From assembly GCA_014529385.2 (NCBI GenBank), contig CM043943.1:100277355-100341354 (forward strand): a stretch of 64,000 nt of DNA. Direction: 5' to 3'. Every line of letters begins with the position of its first letter. The first letter of the stretch is position 1. Under the pieces are notes generated by a model. The model did no database searches. It was not told the origin of the DNA and was given only the letters and a program-made list of their open reading frames with translations. The position numbers were made by a program, and so were the translations under genes. The stretch comes from Adiantum capillus-veneris. Taxonomy: Eukaryota; Streptophyta; Polypodiopsida; Polypodiales; Pteridaceae. Of this stretch, positions 1-11,558 are shown one piece after another.

Positions 1-2660
1 CAATGAGCAAATATTGCGAGCTGATAATGTGATGCCAAATTTGAGAGAGGAAGCAAGAAAGATGTTGCAAAACTTGGGAGTGGATTACAATTCCATTCAT
101 CCTTGTCCTAAGGAATCCATTCTTTTCAGAGGGGAATACATAGACATGGAGAAGTGCTTGAAATGTGATTCGGAGAGATATTGAGTAGATCTCCACGGAC
201 AAAAAGTTCCACATAAGAAGTTGTTGCAACACTTTCCTCTGCTGTCTCGCATCAAACATTTCTTTGAATGCAAGTCCATGGTTGCCTAGCATCATGGCAC
301 GAGGAGAATGAACGGTGTGCTACGGATCCTTGCAGATTGCACGGCATAGAAGCAGATAGATGACACATGGCCGAATTTTTCCAGGGAAGCTCAAAATTTG
401 CACCTCGACGTGGCTATGGATGGCGTAAATCCATTTGGTCAGGTCGACATCTTACACTGTGTATGGCCAGTTTCCATTGTCAACTACAACATTCCCTTGT
501 GGTTGACTACCACGAAGAAGCACCTGTTTCTAAGCTTGATTGTGCCAAGTGGTATAAAGTGAAGAATATGGATTTATATCTTTGTCCACTAAGAGCTACA
601 ACAATTGTGGATTGGCACAGAAGTGTTGGAAATGAGTCGACACACAAGTTGAAGCAATGCTTTGATCAGAGGTATTCTGATGTGGACCATGCATGACTAT
701 CCTAGACTAACAAAATGCTTAGGTGATGTATACTCAAACTCACATTAGGAAAAGTTTGGACTCAAAAATGGGCCTTGTAAGAATTGTTGATGTGGCATAG
801 CTTTCAAAAAGTGGGGATCGATAAATTTTTTGCAAATAAGATCCAAACTTGTCGGAGGTTGGATATTTAGAATCTACTCTTCAAATGCTATCTATTGATA
901 TATAGCATGCATGTATCGGACATTGCCTTCATGTAGATCTAGAAAAAGGTGATATTAGATTACCGTAATGGTAACAAAACCTGGCTGATTGAAACAAAAT
1001 GGCATAACTTTCATAGAAGTCATCCAAAATTTTCGAACCTTGGCTCTTTAGAATCCATTTTTCAAGAACTTTCCAATGATAGGTCATATCATGGGGTTCT
1101 AAGCGGATATTCAGAGGGGTCTATTGGGTTGCTTTCTTTTGTACAACTTTGATGATGTGGCACTCTTAAAAGGCCCAAAAATGAGTTCAAATTTTTCCTA
1201 ATGAACACTATAAACCTTTGTTTTTCTCATGTGGATTTTTTTCATGTGTATACATGTAGGGCTCCAGACAAGTGGATACAGAGCATGTGTCACATGTAGC
1301 CCTAGACTTAATGCATCTCAGGCACCCTCACTCAAGAAGAAAATCAAAGGTCATCAAGTGCATCTTCTAGAGGATCATGAGTTATGCAATGATTTTTTGG
1401 TAAGAGAACCGCCAAGGATTTTTGCTTGAGAATGGTTAGAGTAGAAGCATATGTGTGATGACGGTTTGCCCCCAGGGATGAAGAGATTATCTCTATGGTA
1501 TGAGTCACCATATTAGCCCAGACTCATGATAAATTACTTGCTCAATTCAATGCACATATTCAAGAATGTGGATAATCTACTGTGGGACCATCTCCTCGAC
1601 AAGAAAGATACTTTGGGAGCCAGAATTGACATTAGAAATGTGAATCGTATGGAACAATAATGGCCGCAAACAGCACCCGTTGGATCAATAAAACTCCCTA
1701 AAGCACCATGGATTTTGACAAGAGGCCAGGAATGCAAAGTAAAAGAGATCTCTCGATCCATGCATACGTCCACTGGTGTAATGCATTTTCTCCAAACATG
1801 TTTCACTAAAGAAGGAAAGATTACTAGTTTGAAGTCACACGATTGACGTAAAATGTGCTAGATATATTTGAAGTGAAATAGACCATAGTGGGAATTGTGT
1901 AGCATATTCGTGTGTGGATTTAATACTATTGCTAGACTTATTCTGCAGTTTATTTTACCAGTGGCCATTGAGGGTTGTTTGTCCCCTAGCATCCGTACCA
2001 CAATCTACAAATTCGCGAAGTTGGTGCAATGGATCTCCAAAAAGGAGATCCATGTAGGCTCCATACCATCCGCCAAACCAAATGCTGTGAAGATTGTTTG
2101 CATGTTTGAGAAACACTTTTCTAGTACCATGCTAACCATTCAAGTGCATCTTCTTGTTCACATAGTTGATGAGGTGGAATTAGCAGACACAATGCATTCC
2201 ATATGGATGTTATTTTTAGAACGTTTCATGAAAACGCTCAAGGGATATGTGCCTCAAAAGGCACATCCAAAGGGTAGCATGGCAGTGGGTTGGCTGGTAT
2301 CAGAGTCCCTAGTTTACATTAGAGAGTGGCTATACGTATTTGATTGTGATTGAGATACACGTTGGTGCACCATAGATGATGAACACATATTTGGGATTGT
2401 GATGTGAAATCTTAGTGTTGAAAAGAAAATGATGGAAGATCTAGAGGCTAAGATCAATCAATTTTGCATGCTTCACAATCTAGTGAGGCAAAAGTGGATT
2501 TCACAGTACGAGTATACAAATCAAGAGCGACAAAAGGCACGAATTGGGTGGAGACAGGGAAGACGACCACTGATGCATTATCTGGTGGGTCTTGAGAGCC
2601 TACCAACATTCATGAGCTTAAGATGGTCGCACAACTAGTTGAAAAGTGCACAACAGTGCG
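1..2660 (+). pseudogene. CACTA-A: decayed TNP2-type transposase (Transposase_21 + DUF4218)
   Basis: This is a relic of the TNP2 transposase, the DDE-type enzyme that cuts and pastes CACTA (En/Spm) elements. The window opens inside the gene. Readable blocks follow the order of the better copies at 37681-40542 and 46440-49197: GEYIDMEKC and KCDSERY near 130-180, the DGVNPFGQ catalytic-region block near 415-440 (in a shifted frame from the blocks before it), RACVTC near 1278-1300, KKDTLGARIDIRNV near 1600-1640, and a DUF4218 block at 1895-2353 (PVAIEGCLS, VHLLVHIVDE, LERFMKTLKGYV). The frame is broken many times, for example by a TGA at about 182-184, a TAG near 1498 and a TGA at 2351-2353. An intron-like stretch lies at about 710-1258, much longer than in the other copies. 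It cannot encode a working transposase. Confidence 0.85.
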
Positions 2661-2779
2661 GCGAATAAGTGACTAAGGAGATGAGGAGTGGGAGTACTCG
2701 TGGAGTTCCAGCCCCAATGTATGTTTGCAATGTACGACTCGTGTCTTTCGAGATGTTTGAAGGACCACTCATAATTTTT

Positions 2780-3735
2780 GTTTGTTGCAGTATAAGTCAT
2801 ACACAGCAGCATGGTCTCCATCTGCTTCAAAGCGATCAACACGCTCCGAGAGTTTGGTGTTGACTAAACAATCTACACACTCCTCTAGGCACCAACGCTC
2901 TAGTGGTGGCGGCAATTGCTGTAGAGGACCCGCCGTTGATGCTTCCACACCACCTTGTAGTCGTCAAAGTTCCTTACCTTTTGCTTCTTTGCCTATCCCC
3001 ACACTAGCCATGGCATTTCCCTTTACTCAAGGTTTTGCACGGCTATCGATCGTTCCTGGCTACACAACACTCGATTCTCCTCCAAGAGTCACCCCACTTG
3101 ACACTCATTGCTTTGAGGCGCAAACTCCAGTGGAGACACCTATCATCTGTACCCCCATAGAGACGCCACTCGAGACCCATGCGGAGATGCCTGTAGGGCA
3201 ACGACACCAAGGTTCACGCGTCACAGGCAAGAGGGCTTGCCGTACTCAATTGACAGCAGCGGCAGCATCTTCTTGGATGACAACAACAAGAAGGGGATCT
3301 CACACATGCGCGGCTTTTGCTCTTAGGTGTTTTGACACTACATACTAAACATCTGGAGTGAAATGTAAAATGAATTAAAAGATAAAGCCATAAGCATGCT
3401 GCATGACGAGTTTCCTATGTCAAATCGAGATGAGTGCGTCAATGAAGACCTGATGAAGGTGCGGATACGCAAGTGCTATAAGCAGAAGCTCTCTAAAGTG
3501 CAAAAAGAAATAAAGCATGGGTAGAATAGGCCAGATTGGCTAGCCAATCTGGCTAAATAAGATTGGTAGCCAAATAAGATTGGTAGAATACAAAGCAAGG
3601 AGCACATGAGAATTTTGACAAGTGGAAGCAACAAAAGGAGACATCCATAGTGGAAGTAGAGATAGGGAGCTCGCACCGCTTGGGGAATGACCCTCTTGAT
3701 GGGTGTCTATATGCGTCGCTAAATTGGGAATTGCA
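2780..3735 (+). pseudogene. CACTA-A: decayed Transposase_24 (Ptta/En/Spm-type) second gene
   Basis: This stretch aligns block by block with the open reading frame at 36401-37408 on the other strand. It has the Ser/Arg/Gly-rich start (SSRHQRSSGGG), the Thr/Pro-rich middle with repeated 'ETP' units, and a charged C-terminal half where PDWLA-like and GSSHRLG-like pieces can still be read near 3520-3690. The first half is open at 2782-3348; after that stops and indels are frequent. The DUF4216 part of the upstream transposase that should lie between the two genes is missing: the sequence jumps from the exon start near 2790 straight into this gene. It ends where Copia-1 begins. Confidence 0.7.
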
Positions 3736-4186
3736 GCATTGCTATTGTTTAGTGTGGAGCATGATTTACCCCTTGTAGTAATCTTGTATTAAAAACACAC
3801 ATTTGTAAGGCCCCCATTATGAGGAGAAGACACCATGCATGAAAAAAAATCACTCGCGGAATACCAAAATTTTCATAGCCAGTCTCGATCTTTGCTCAAG
3901 AGTTGCTTCGCCGGAATATTATGGCCATACCGCGGCCGGAAAATGGTCGAAAAATGGCCAATTTTTTGGCACGTGGCCGGTAGTCAATGTGTGGTGGCCA
4001 ATGCCCGAAAGTCAATGGTCCGTGGCCTGTGGCCGAATTTAATGGCCGGTGGCCGAATTCAAAGGCGGACTTGTATTTTCAAGGGCGGCCACACATGGGT
4101 GGATTGGAGACTCCAATTTGTACTTTTCTAGACAAGGGCTGCTACACACAGCTGCCCTGTCATGAGAGAGGGCATCCCTTTTGGCC

Positions 4187-4194
4187 TATAAAAG
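4187..4194 (+). promoter_or_regulatory. TATA box in the Copia-1 LTR
   Basis: TATAAAAG follows GGCC in a context (CCTTTTGGCCTATAAAAGGAG) that is conserved in the solo LTR at about 43126. This position fits the U3/R promoter of an LTR retrotransposon. No transcript evidence is available from sequence alone. Confidence 0.6.
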
Positions 4195-4387
4195 GAGTCC
4201 ATTTCTATGCACATTTAGGAGTGTTAAGTTGATTCAACAAGGTGGGTATGAGGTGGTGAGAGTGAAGCAAGGCAGGAGATCTATTAAGGGTATAATACCT
4301 TTGTAACGTACTTCTTGTTTGAAGTACTAAAGCTATTGAGCGGCTGCTTTCCCGTGGATGTATCCCACATTGGGTGAACCACGTATA

Positions 4388-4391
<4 letters not shown>

Positions 4392-4446
<55 letters not shown>
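4392..4446 (+). repeat. (CT)n microsatellite in the Copia-1 LTR
   Basis: An almost perfect run of CT dinucleotides about 55 bases long in the 3' part of the LTR. The solo LTR has a shorter CT run at the equivalent place (about 43336-43360), so the length is variable within the family. Confidence 0.95.
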
Positions 4447-4451
<5 letters not shown>

Positions 4452-4533
4452 CTCTCATGTGTGACAATTTGTCTCTCTCCATCAAGTAAGCTACTCAAAT
4501 ATCTATTTAGCCTACGTCATATTTTCTAACAAC

Positions 4534-4545
4534 TGGTATCGGAGC
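4534..4545 (+). promoter_or_regulatory. Primer-binding site of Copia-1
   Basis: TGGTATCGGAGC lies two bases after the LTR end. It is one base off the usual plant copia site TGGTATCAGAGC, complementary to the 3' end of initiator methionine tRNA. Confidence 0.85.
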
Positions 4546-4604
4546 AAGGTTTGCTCGTATCTAAAGTGTCTCAAGGAAAGGATTCATTGAATTGAGTGGG
4601 AGTA

Positions 4605-7105
4605 ATGGTGGACGAAGGGAAGCTCAAGATCGATAAGTTCAACGACAAGAACTACCAACACTAGAAGATGCAGATTGAAGACTATCTCTACCAAAAGGAC
4701 CTTTTTTTTCCACTAGGCGGTCTTGCAAAGAAGCTCGCAATAATGGAAAATGAAGCATGGATTGTCCTTGACCGTAAGACATTAGGAACAATCCGGCTAA
4801 GCTTGGCTTCAATGGTGGCCTTCAATGTTTCGGAGATGAAGACCATGGAGGACTTGATGAAGTCACTTGACGGCATCTACGAGAAACCATCGACATCCAG
4901 TAAGATATTTCTCATGAAGCGCTTGTTCAATCTAAAGATGGCAGAGAATGGTTCAGTTGCAAAACAGTTAAATGACTTTAACACCAACATAAGTCAACTT
5001 TGATTAGTGAAAATCAATTTCGATGACAAAGTGCGAGCTCTCCTTATACTATCGTCTTTATAGGATAATTGGGATAGCTGTGAGTAATTCTATCTCTAGC
5101 ACAAATACTCTTGAGTTTGATGATGTTTTGGGTGTTCTCCTAAGTGATGAAATGCAAAGAAGAAGTGCACGAGAATCATCAAGTGATGCACTTCCAATGA
5201 AAGAAAAGGAAGGCCTAAGGAGAGGTTCAAAAACCAAAAGGGTCGTGATCGCTCAAGGCAGAGCAAAGCACGCACAAAATCAGTTCTTGAATGTTGGAAC
5301 TAGTGCAAGAAGGATTGCTGGTCCAAGAAGAAGAAGGAGTCGGAGTCTCAAGACAACAAGAAACCATTAGAGGCCAATGTGGCAGGTAAAGTAGAGAAAG
5401 ATGCTCTAATTCTCTCATTAGACAATGTGTCTAGTTCCTGGATAGTAGATTCCACGGCTTCATTGCATGAGACACCACACAAGCAACATTTCCAAGATTA
5501 CACCAAAGGAAATTATGAAGCTTGTGAAATTGTCGACAAAGTTAAAGTTTGTGTCAAAATTGCTAAGAGAAATGAATGGAAGCTTAAAGATGTTAGACAT
5601 GTTCCTTCTCTCACAAAAATTCGATATGTACATGACAATTGGACGATGAAGGTCACAACATTGCATTCGGAAACAAGTGTTGGAATATCTCAAAGGGATC
5701 TTTGGTAGTTTCCAAAGGAGAAAATGTCGGTACACTTTACTTGTGTACTATTAGCATGCAGCCTTCAACTTGTGCAACATTTATAGAAGTTGATAGTGCG
5801 GTGTGGCATTATCGGCTTGGGCATATGAGTTCCAAAGGAATATAAATCCTTCAATCAAAGAAGCTTCTACCAGGTTTAAAAGAAGTGGACTTAGAGTTCT
5901 TTGAACATTGTGTTTATGGTAAAGAAAAGAGGGTAAAATTCATAAAAGCAAGAAATGAAAGAAAAAACAAAAAACTTGAACTAGTTTATTTTGATTTTTG
6001 GGGTCCTACAAGTACATCATCCCTTGGTGGCTCATTGTTCTATGTAATATTTATAGACGATGCAACTAGAAAAACATGGGTTTATGTCATGAAGAATAAA
6101 TCCGATGTGTTTTTCATATTTCAAAGGTGAAAATACTTTGTGGAGAATGAAGTAGGTACCAAGGTTAAATGCCTCAGGTCCGACAATAGAGGCGAATATT
6201 GCATCCAAACTTTTGAAAGCTTTTATGCTAGCAATGGCATTCGTAGACAAAGGACAACCCCAAGGACACCTCCACAAAATGGAATTTCCAAAAGGATGAA
6301 CAAAAAAATCATGGAGCAAGCACAAAATGTGGCTACATGCAGGCTTATCGCTTGAGCTTTGGACAAAAGCAGTAAGTATGTTTGTGTATTTGATCAACCG
6401 GTCACCCTCAACGGCATTGGATGGGGGAGTTCCAAAGGAGGCATGGACATGTAAACCGGTGAATTATTCATTTCTTAATTTGTTTAGGTGTGAGGCTTTT
6501 ATGCACATAGATAGAAGCCTAAGATCAAAGCTAGATGCAAAGTCCAAAAAGTGTTTCTTCATTGGCTATGGAGGAGGTGACTTTGGGTATCGCCTATGGA
6601 ATTCTGAAGATGGTAAAATATTTCAAATAAGGGATGTAATTTTCAATGTACAAAAAAAGAAAAAGGTGCTGAGTACATGGAGCTTGAGGACGGTGAAGAC
6701 TCAAGGAATCCAAACGGTGACAACGTACAACAACTTAAACAAATTTAAGAGCCTCAACCTATTCCCCAAAGATCTACAAGAGCAAGTGGATCTCCAAAAA
6801 GGTTTATTCCTTCCTTCAACCATCTCTTGATCTCATATTCTAGAGATCCAAAATCATACAAGGAATCTATGCAACACAAATCCAAAGAAGAATGGATAAA
6901 GAGCATGCAAGTGGAGATGGACTCATTACATCGCAACCAAACATGGGAGTTGATTGATTTGACTAAAGGTAAGCGGAGAAGGCGACAAGAAAAGGTACAA
7001 GGTGAGGCTTGTTATAAAAGGGTTTTCTCAAAAGAAAGGTATTGACTTCAATGAGCAAATGAGCTTAATTAGGCTTGTCTTAAGCCTTGTCGCTGCTCAA
7101 TATTA
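4605..7105 (+). pseudogene. Copia-1 gag-pol (gag, protease, integrase, start of RT)
   Basis: The ATG at 4605 opens a UBN2-type Gag that is stopped by a TAG at 4662 where Trp is expected. The frame continues with LFNLKMAENGSVAKQLNDFN (Gag) and then WIVDSTASLHETP at about 5440, the protease site with D-S-G changed to D-S-T. A GAG-pre-integrase block (VWHYRLGHMSSKGI) follows near 5800-5845, then the integrase core (FIDDATRKTWVYV, LRSDNRGEY, PPQNGISKRMN) at 6050-6300 and the linker to RT (RLVIKGFSQKKGIDFNE near 7003-7050). Many stops and frame changes interrupt it. The RT catalytic motif and RNase H are absent because of the truncation. Confidence 0.85.
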
Positions 7106-7306
7106 CTCCTCACATTCGTTGAGTGAAATTTGCAAAACAGGCTTGGAATATTTTGGGGATGGTCTTTATGCAAGTCACAATGAGGCAAAAATTGCAGTCA
7201 CGCTTAAAAAAATAGATGGAGTTAAAGATTATGCATGAGGACGATGATTTGGACACTTCCCTTGTTCGTGTCAAGGATATCAATGAGCAACTTATTTGTG
7301 CAGGTG

Positions 7307-7438
7307 AAGTCATTTCAGACAATTCCCTTGTGCAAACTGTTCTTGATGCCTTGTCAGATTCTTACCAGACCAAAGTCATTTTAGACAGTTCCCTTGTGCA
7401 GAGTATTCTTGATGCCTTGTCAGATTCTTACCAGACTT
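7307..7438 (+). repeat. Two 66-bp in-frame tandem copies in Copia-2 gag
   Basis: A 66-base unit at 7307-7372 is followed directly by a second copy at 7373-7438, with a few substitutions. It duplicates the Gag segment ending in LDALSDSYQT. Because 66 is a multiple of three it leaves the frame open. Confidence 0.9.
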
Positions 7439-9790
7439 TTGCTAGTACTTGGAGACTTATGACCCAAGGAAATCTTGAAGTTTTCAAGTTTGATGCATTG
7501 TGCTTATTGTTGTTGCAAGAGTCAGATTAAAAAAAAAAGGACTAGATAGCATGCAATTGAACATGCTTTTATTGTTGCTCAAAAAAAGGTGGTAACAACA
7601 ATGGAGCCACTTCTTATGGTTCTTCTACGGGAGAATCACATATTCCTAATGCTTGTGCTGCCAAAAATCTATTTGGAAATTTTGGTGATAAGGGCAAAAA
7701 GAAGATGCATTGCCATTTTTGTAAAGCTAATGATCACTTGATCAAGCAGTGTCCTAAGTTGAAGGCCAAAGAATTCAAGAAGAAACAGGTTGGTGTTGGT
7801 TCCACTACAAATGCAGCTATTGTTGAATCTTCTGTGAAAGGAGACTGTGATGCCGATGTTGATGCAGAATGGGCTTTTAGTGCAGAGTGCGCTTATAACC
7901 CTAATGTCCATGATGCATGTATATCAGTTGTTGCTATAGATTCACATGTGTGGTATTTGACAGTGGTGCTACAAAGCACATTACCTCACATTGTGATTTG
8001 TTCACCTCTCTTGAGTCGGTCCCTCATTGGAATTCAATTACTTGTGACAACAATGCCTCTTATCCGTTTCAGGGAGTTGGAAAGATTGTGCTTACTACTG
8101 CAAATGGAAGTTCTTTCACACTTGTTGATACACTTATGCACCTGGGATCAAGAAGAAACTTTTGTTTGTATCTGCACTTGCTAGACTTGGTCTTGTAGTC
8201 AAATTTGTCGCTGACAGATATACAGTACATGATCGCAATTTTGGTGTTGAAATTATTGTATCTGGCAATTTAGTTGTGGGCTGTATAAGCTCACTTTGTA
8301 TGATAAGTGTGGGCAAAATTTTTCAAATGCAGTTGTGGCTTCAATGGCTATTTCAAATGTAAAACTTTGTCATGCATGTTTTGGACATCTAAATTTTACT
8401 AGTTTGCTGTGTTTAGAGAAATCTGATAAGGTTTCTTTTTTTCCGCCTGTTGAAGAACCTATCAAACATGTGAAGGCTGTATTTTGGGTAAGATGCAGCG
8501 TTCAAACTTTCCAAAGGATGGTTCAATTAGGGCAACATGCAGGTTGAGCTTGTGCATAGTGATAATTGTGGACCCATGCAAAGTCTATCCTTGGGCAGTT
8601 ACCTTTACTTTGTGACTTTCATTGATGATTACTCTAGGCTTGCATGGATATTTCCGCTTAAAGAAAAGTCCAAAGTATTTATGTACTTCAAATAATTTTT
8701 GGCGATGGTTGAAAATGTCTCAAAATGTACTATGGGCACCCTCCGTCCCGATTGAGGGGAGGAGTATCTCATGAATTTAATAAATTTTTGGCTAGTTGTG
8801 AGATAAAACACCAATGTACAGTGCCTTATACACCTCAACAAAATGGTGTTGCTGAGACGAAAAACAAGTCACTTACGGAAATGGCTCGATGTATGGTCAA
8901 AAGTGAAGCTTTTCCACATTTGTTTTGGCTTGAGGCCATCATGTGTGCCACTTATGTACTAGGTGTCCTACAAAAGCTTTGCAATCTATTACTCCATATG
9001 AAGCATGGCATGATATAAAGCCTTTTATTGAGAACATGCGTGTTTTTGGTTGTTTGGCATATGCTTTGGTGCCACAAACATGGGACAAAAAATTGGATGA
9101 TAAGGTTGTCAAATGGATTTTTGTTGGTTATAATGCTGAAAGAAAAGGCTACAGGTTGTATCATCTGCAAAAAAAGCATACCTTGGTCTCACGGGATGTT
9201 GTGTTTGTGGAAGATTATGTTCAACCCTTGTTGTCATGTACTAGAGATAGTAATATAAGCTTATAGGAAATTTATGACACTTTGTTGCCTCCTTTCAATG
9301 GTGAAAGGTTAAATGTAAACTCCAATGAGGCAAATGTACAACCTATGGGGGTCTTTTGATAAAGCACATAATTGAGAAAATTGGATGGCGGCCATGCAAT
9401 CAGAATATGATGCACTTATAGAAAATGACACATGGAGTTTATGTGATTTGCCTCCTGGCAAAAAAACCATTTCTATGAAGTGGGTTTACAAGTTGAAATG
9501 CAATCCGGATGGTGAGATTGATCGCCACCATCAGGATCGAGTTATTTCAAAAGGGTATGCATAGCAAAAAGGCATAGATTATGAAGAGACTTTTTCTCCC
9601 ACTTGTCATATGACTACTGTGCGTTTTCTATGTGCATTGGCAGCTCATTTTGGTTGGGATGTACATCAATCCCACATTGTTACTGCTTTCTTGAATCTTG
9701 ATATATTTGAGGAAGTTTATGTAACGTAGTCTCACGGTTTTGTCAAGAAAGGACAAGAGGATAAAGTGTGCAGATGTAAGAAATCTTTGT

Positions 9791-10255
9791 CATTAGGAAG
9801 AGGATGGGGTGAAGGAGGACCTCTTTATTTTCCATGAGCTTATGGAGGTGATTAACATATTGAGAAATAGGTATACGCCATGTGTGCAAGAATGGTGGGT
9901 GTGTGGGAGATGTGTAAGAGTGGTCAAAGGATGTGCTTTTCCTCCCAAAAATAAGGTGGAGGGGTTTATGATTTTTGGCCTTTTATAACTCCTACATATG
10001 ATCTCTGATTTGAGAGGAGATCATAATTCTACAATCTACACGTCGCGCTCTTTCCGTAGATATACTACATGATATGGTTTTATCTGCTAGATTTTAAATT
10101 CCATTTTGGGGGGAAACTTTGAATTCAAATAAACTAGCCGTTTTGCCTGTTTGAATTCAAAAGTTGTCCTTTGATTACTTTCTTAATATAAAAGGTTTGA
10201 CTTCCTTAAACTGCCAAATAAAAAGGACCTCCTAAACCCCATTCTCTTCCTAATG
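9791..10255. mobile_element. Inverted-repeat (MITE-like) element inside Copia-2 RT
   Basis: The RT coding sequence is cut between codons TCT TTG and TAT GGG of the SLYGLKQ motif. The 465-bp insert has terminal inverted repeats of about 40 bp: the left end reads CATTAGGAAGAG and the right end is its reverse complement, with five mismatches over 40 positions. There is no coding capacity. The flanks share only a single T, so the target duplication and superfamily are unclear. Removing the insert restores the expected RT reading, so this is a clean insertion into an older element. Confidence 0.75.
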
Positions 10256-10634
10256 TATGGGTTGAAGCAATCTCCTCGTGCTTGGTATGAGAAGGCTGAC
10301 ACTCATTTTGTCAAACAAGGCTTTGGTAACAGTCCAATCAAAAGCATATTGTATGTAAAGCATGAGGGTGATGTACTTCTCATTGTGGTTCTTTATGTGG
10401 ATGATTTGATGATCACTAGACCAAATGAGAGACATATTGTTGAATTTAAGGTGAATGCTACTTTCAAGATGAAAGATTTGGAGCTGTTGCATCATTTCTT
10501 GGGTATACAATTTAAGCAGTGTGATTGTGGTATTTCCTTGTGTCAGAAAAGCTACATAGAGACATTGCTATGTAAGTTTGGACTCAAGGATTGCAAACCT
10601 ATTGCCACTCCCATGGAAACAAGTTCTTGTTGTT

Positions 10635-11505
10635 GTTGTTTTCTTGATTTCTTGTTGTTTTCTTTTTCGTCTCTAATCCAGCATATATATATATCTAATC
10701 TCATCTCCTTAACCAAACCTATCTCTCTCACTCTTAGTAATTCATCCTCTCTACAAATTTTAGGTTCTCTGTGCTACAGGTACATCTCTCCCCGCAGTAT
10801 CCTTATTGCCTACGGGCAAGAATAGGGCTTGGGAGGGAAACTCTCTTCTCTTCTCTTCCCTTCTCTTCTCTCATATCTACATTTTACATATACTAGAGTT
10901 ATCCTAGATGAATAATCCACATGATGATAATTTCTATCGCTTTCACTTGTACAATCTATTAGAATTAACTTATGGACTAGCCGTAAAATACACTTTCAAC
11001 GACATATAGTGTTTCTCTTTGGCTTAGAAAGGCTCAATGAATTACTTCTATCACCGGATCTCATTATACTACCTCTCATAGACTATCTTGCTATGAACCA
11101 AGAGGATTTGTACACACAATTAATCACAATCACTAGACAAAAAATATATATTATAATAAGTACAAAACTACAATTCCAAAGAACAATCCGTAGCCTATTT
11201 GGTCAGCCAAGATTGAATGTCATTAACTCATCTATTAACCCTTTCATATTACCCATGATACAATATGACCATAGCCTTGATGTTTTCATCTTTGTGTTGT
11301 TTTGTCACTCTCTTTTGTGTTCTTTCTTTGTGTGTGTGAGTGCAAGAGAGAAAAAGTGGGACTTCTTTGATTGCAATTCCTTCCAAACCCTAGTCTTCAT
11401 GGCATCTATGGTTTAACTCCGTCATATAGTTTTTTGGAGTTATCTCACAAACTCTCACAGCTATAAGCCCGGTGCTTTCCTGGCAAGATCGCAAATTTGC
11501 CGACA
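10635..11505 (+). repeat. Truncated 5' LTR of Gypsy-1
   Basis: It matches 18582-19484 closely, starting at TGTTTTCTTGATTTCTTG and ending CCGACA. Shared landmarks are a TA microsatellite, TTATTGCCTACGGGCAAG, the TTCTCTTCTC tract and AAGCCCGGTGCTTTCCTGG. The first half of the LTR, including the promoter seen in the 3' copy, is missing. Confidence 0.85.
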
Positions 11506-11558
11506 TATTTTTGGTGAACTCGATGTGAAACTGCCAGGGTGAGAATTTGTGGGTAACC

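Larger units (their letters stand above)
3746..4531 (+). repeat. 5' LTR of Copia-1
   Basis: It begins TGTTTAGTGTGGAGC and ends TTTTCTAACA just before the primer-binding site. It matches the solo LTR at 42641-43447 along most of its length, including the block GTAAGGCCCCCATTATGAGG and the promoter region, which fixes its limits. It contains a GC-rich 'GGCCGGTGGCC' minisatellite (about 3930-4065) and a CT microsatellite (4392-4446). Confidence 0.9.
3746..7105 (+). mobile_element. Copia-1: Ty1/copia retrotransposon, 3'-truncated
   Basis: The element starts with a 786-bp LTR, a primer-binding site and a gag-pol region. The coding region breaks off inside reverse transcriptase at about 7105, where the gag of a different copia element begins, so its 3' half and 3' LTR are absent. 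The five bases before the LTR are GCTAT, but no matching target duplication can be found because the other end is lost. It inserted downstream of the CACTA-A relic. A solo LTR of the same family lies at 42641-43447. Confidence 0.85.
7106..10634 (+). mobile_element. Copia-2: Ty1/copia fragment without visible LTRs
   Basis: A second, different copia element begins inside its gag, right after the broken RT of Copia-1, and stops inside RT where the truncated LTR of Gypsy-1 begins. Neither LTR is visible, so both ends were lost by truncation. It is further split by a 465-bp inverted-repeat element at 9791-10255. Confidence 0.8.
7106..10634 (+). pseudogene. Copia-2 gag-pol pseudogene
   Basis: Blocks in order: UBN2-type Gag (LVRVKDINEQLICAGEVISD) near 7260-7320; a CCHC zinc knuckle CHFCKANDHLIKQC near 7711-7752; protease FDSGATKHIT near 7955-7990 with the D-S-G site intact; GAG-pre-integrase CHACFGHLNF near 8368-8400; integrase (FIDDYSRLAWIFPLKEKSK near 8618-8675, TPQQNGVAE near 8832-8860); integrase C-terminus with GYNAERKGYRLY near 9130-9160; RT start (MKWVYKLKCNPDGEIDRH) near 9475-9530; then, after the insertion, LYGLKQSPRAWYE and LYVDDLMI (10390-10413). 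Stops and frameshifts occur throughout. Confidence 0.85.
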
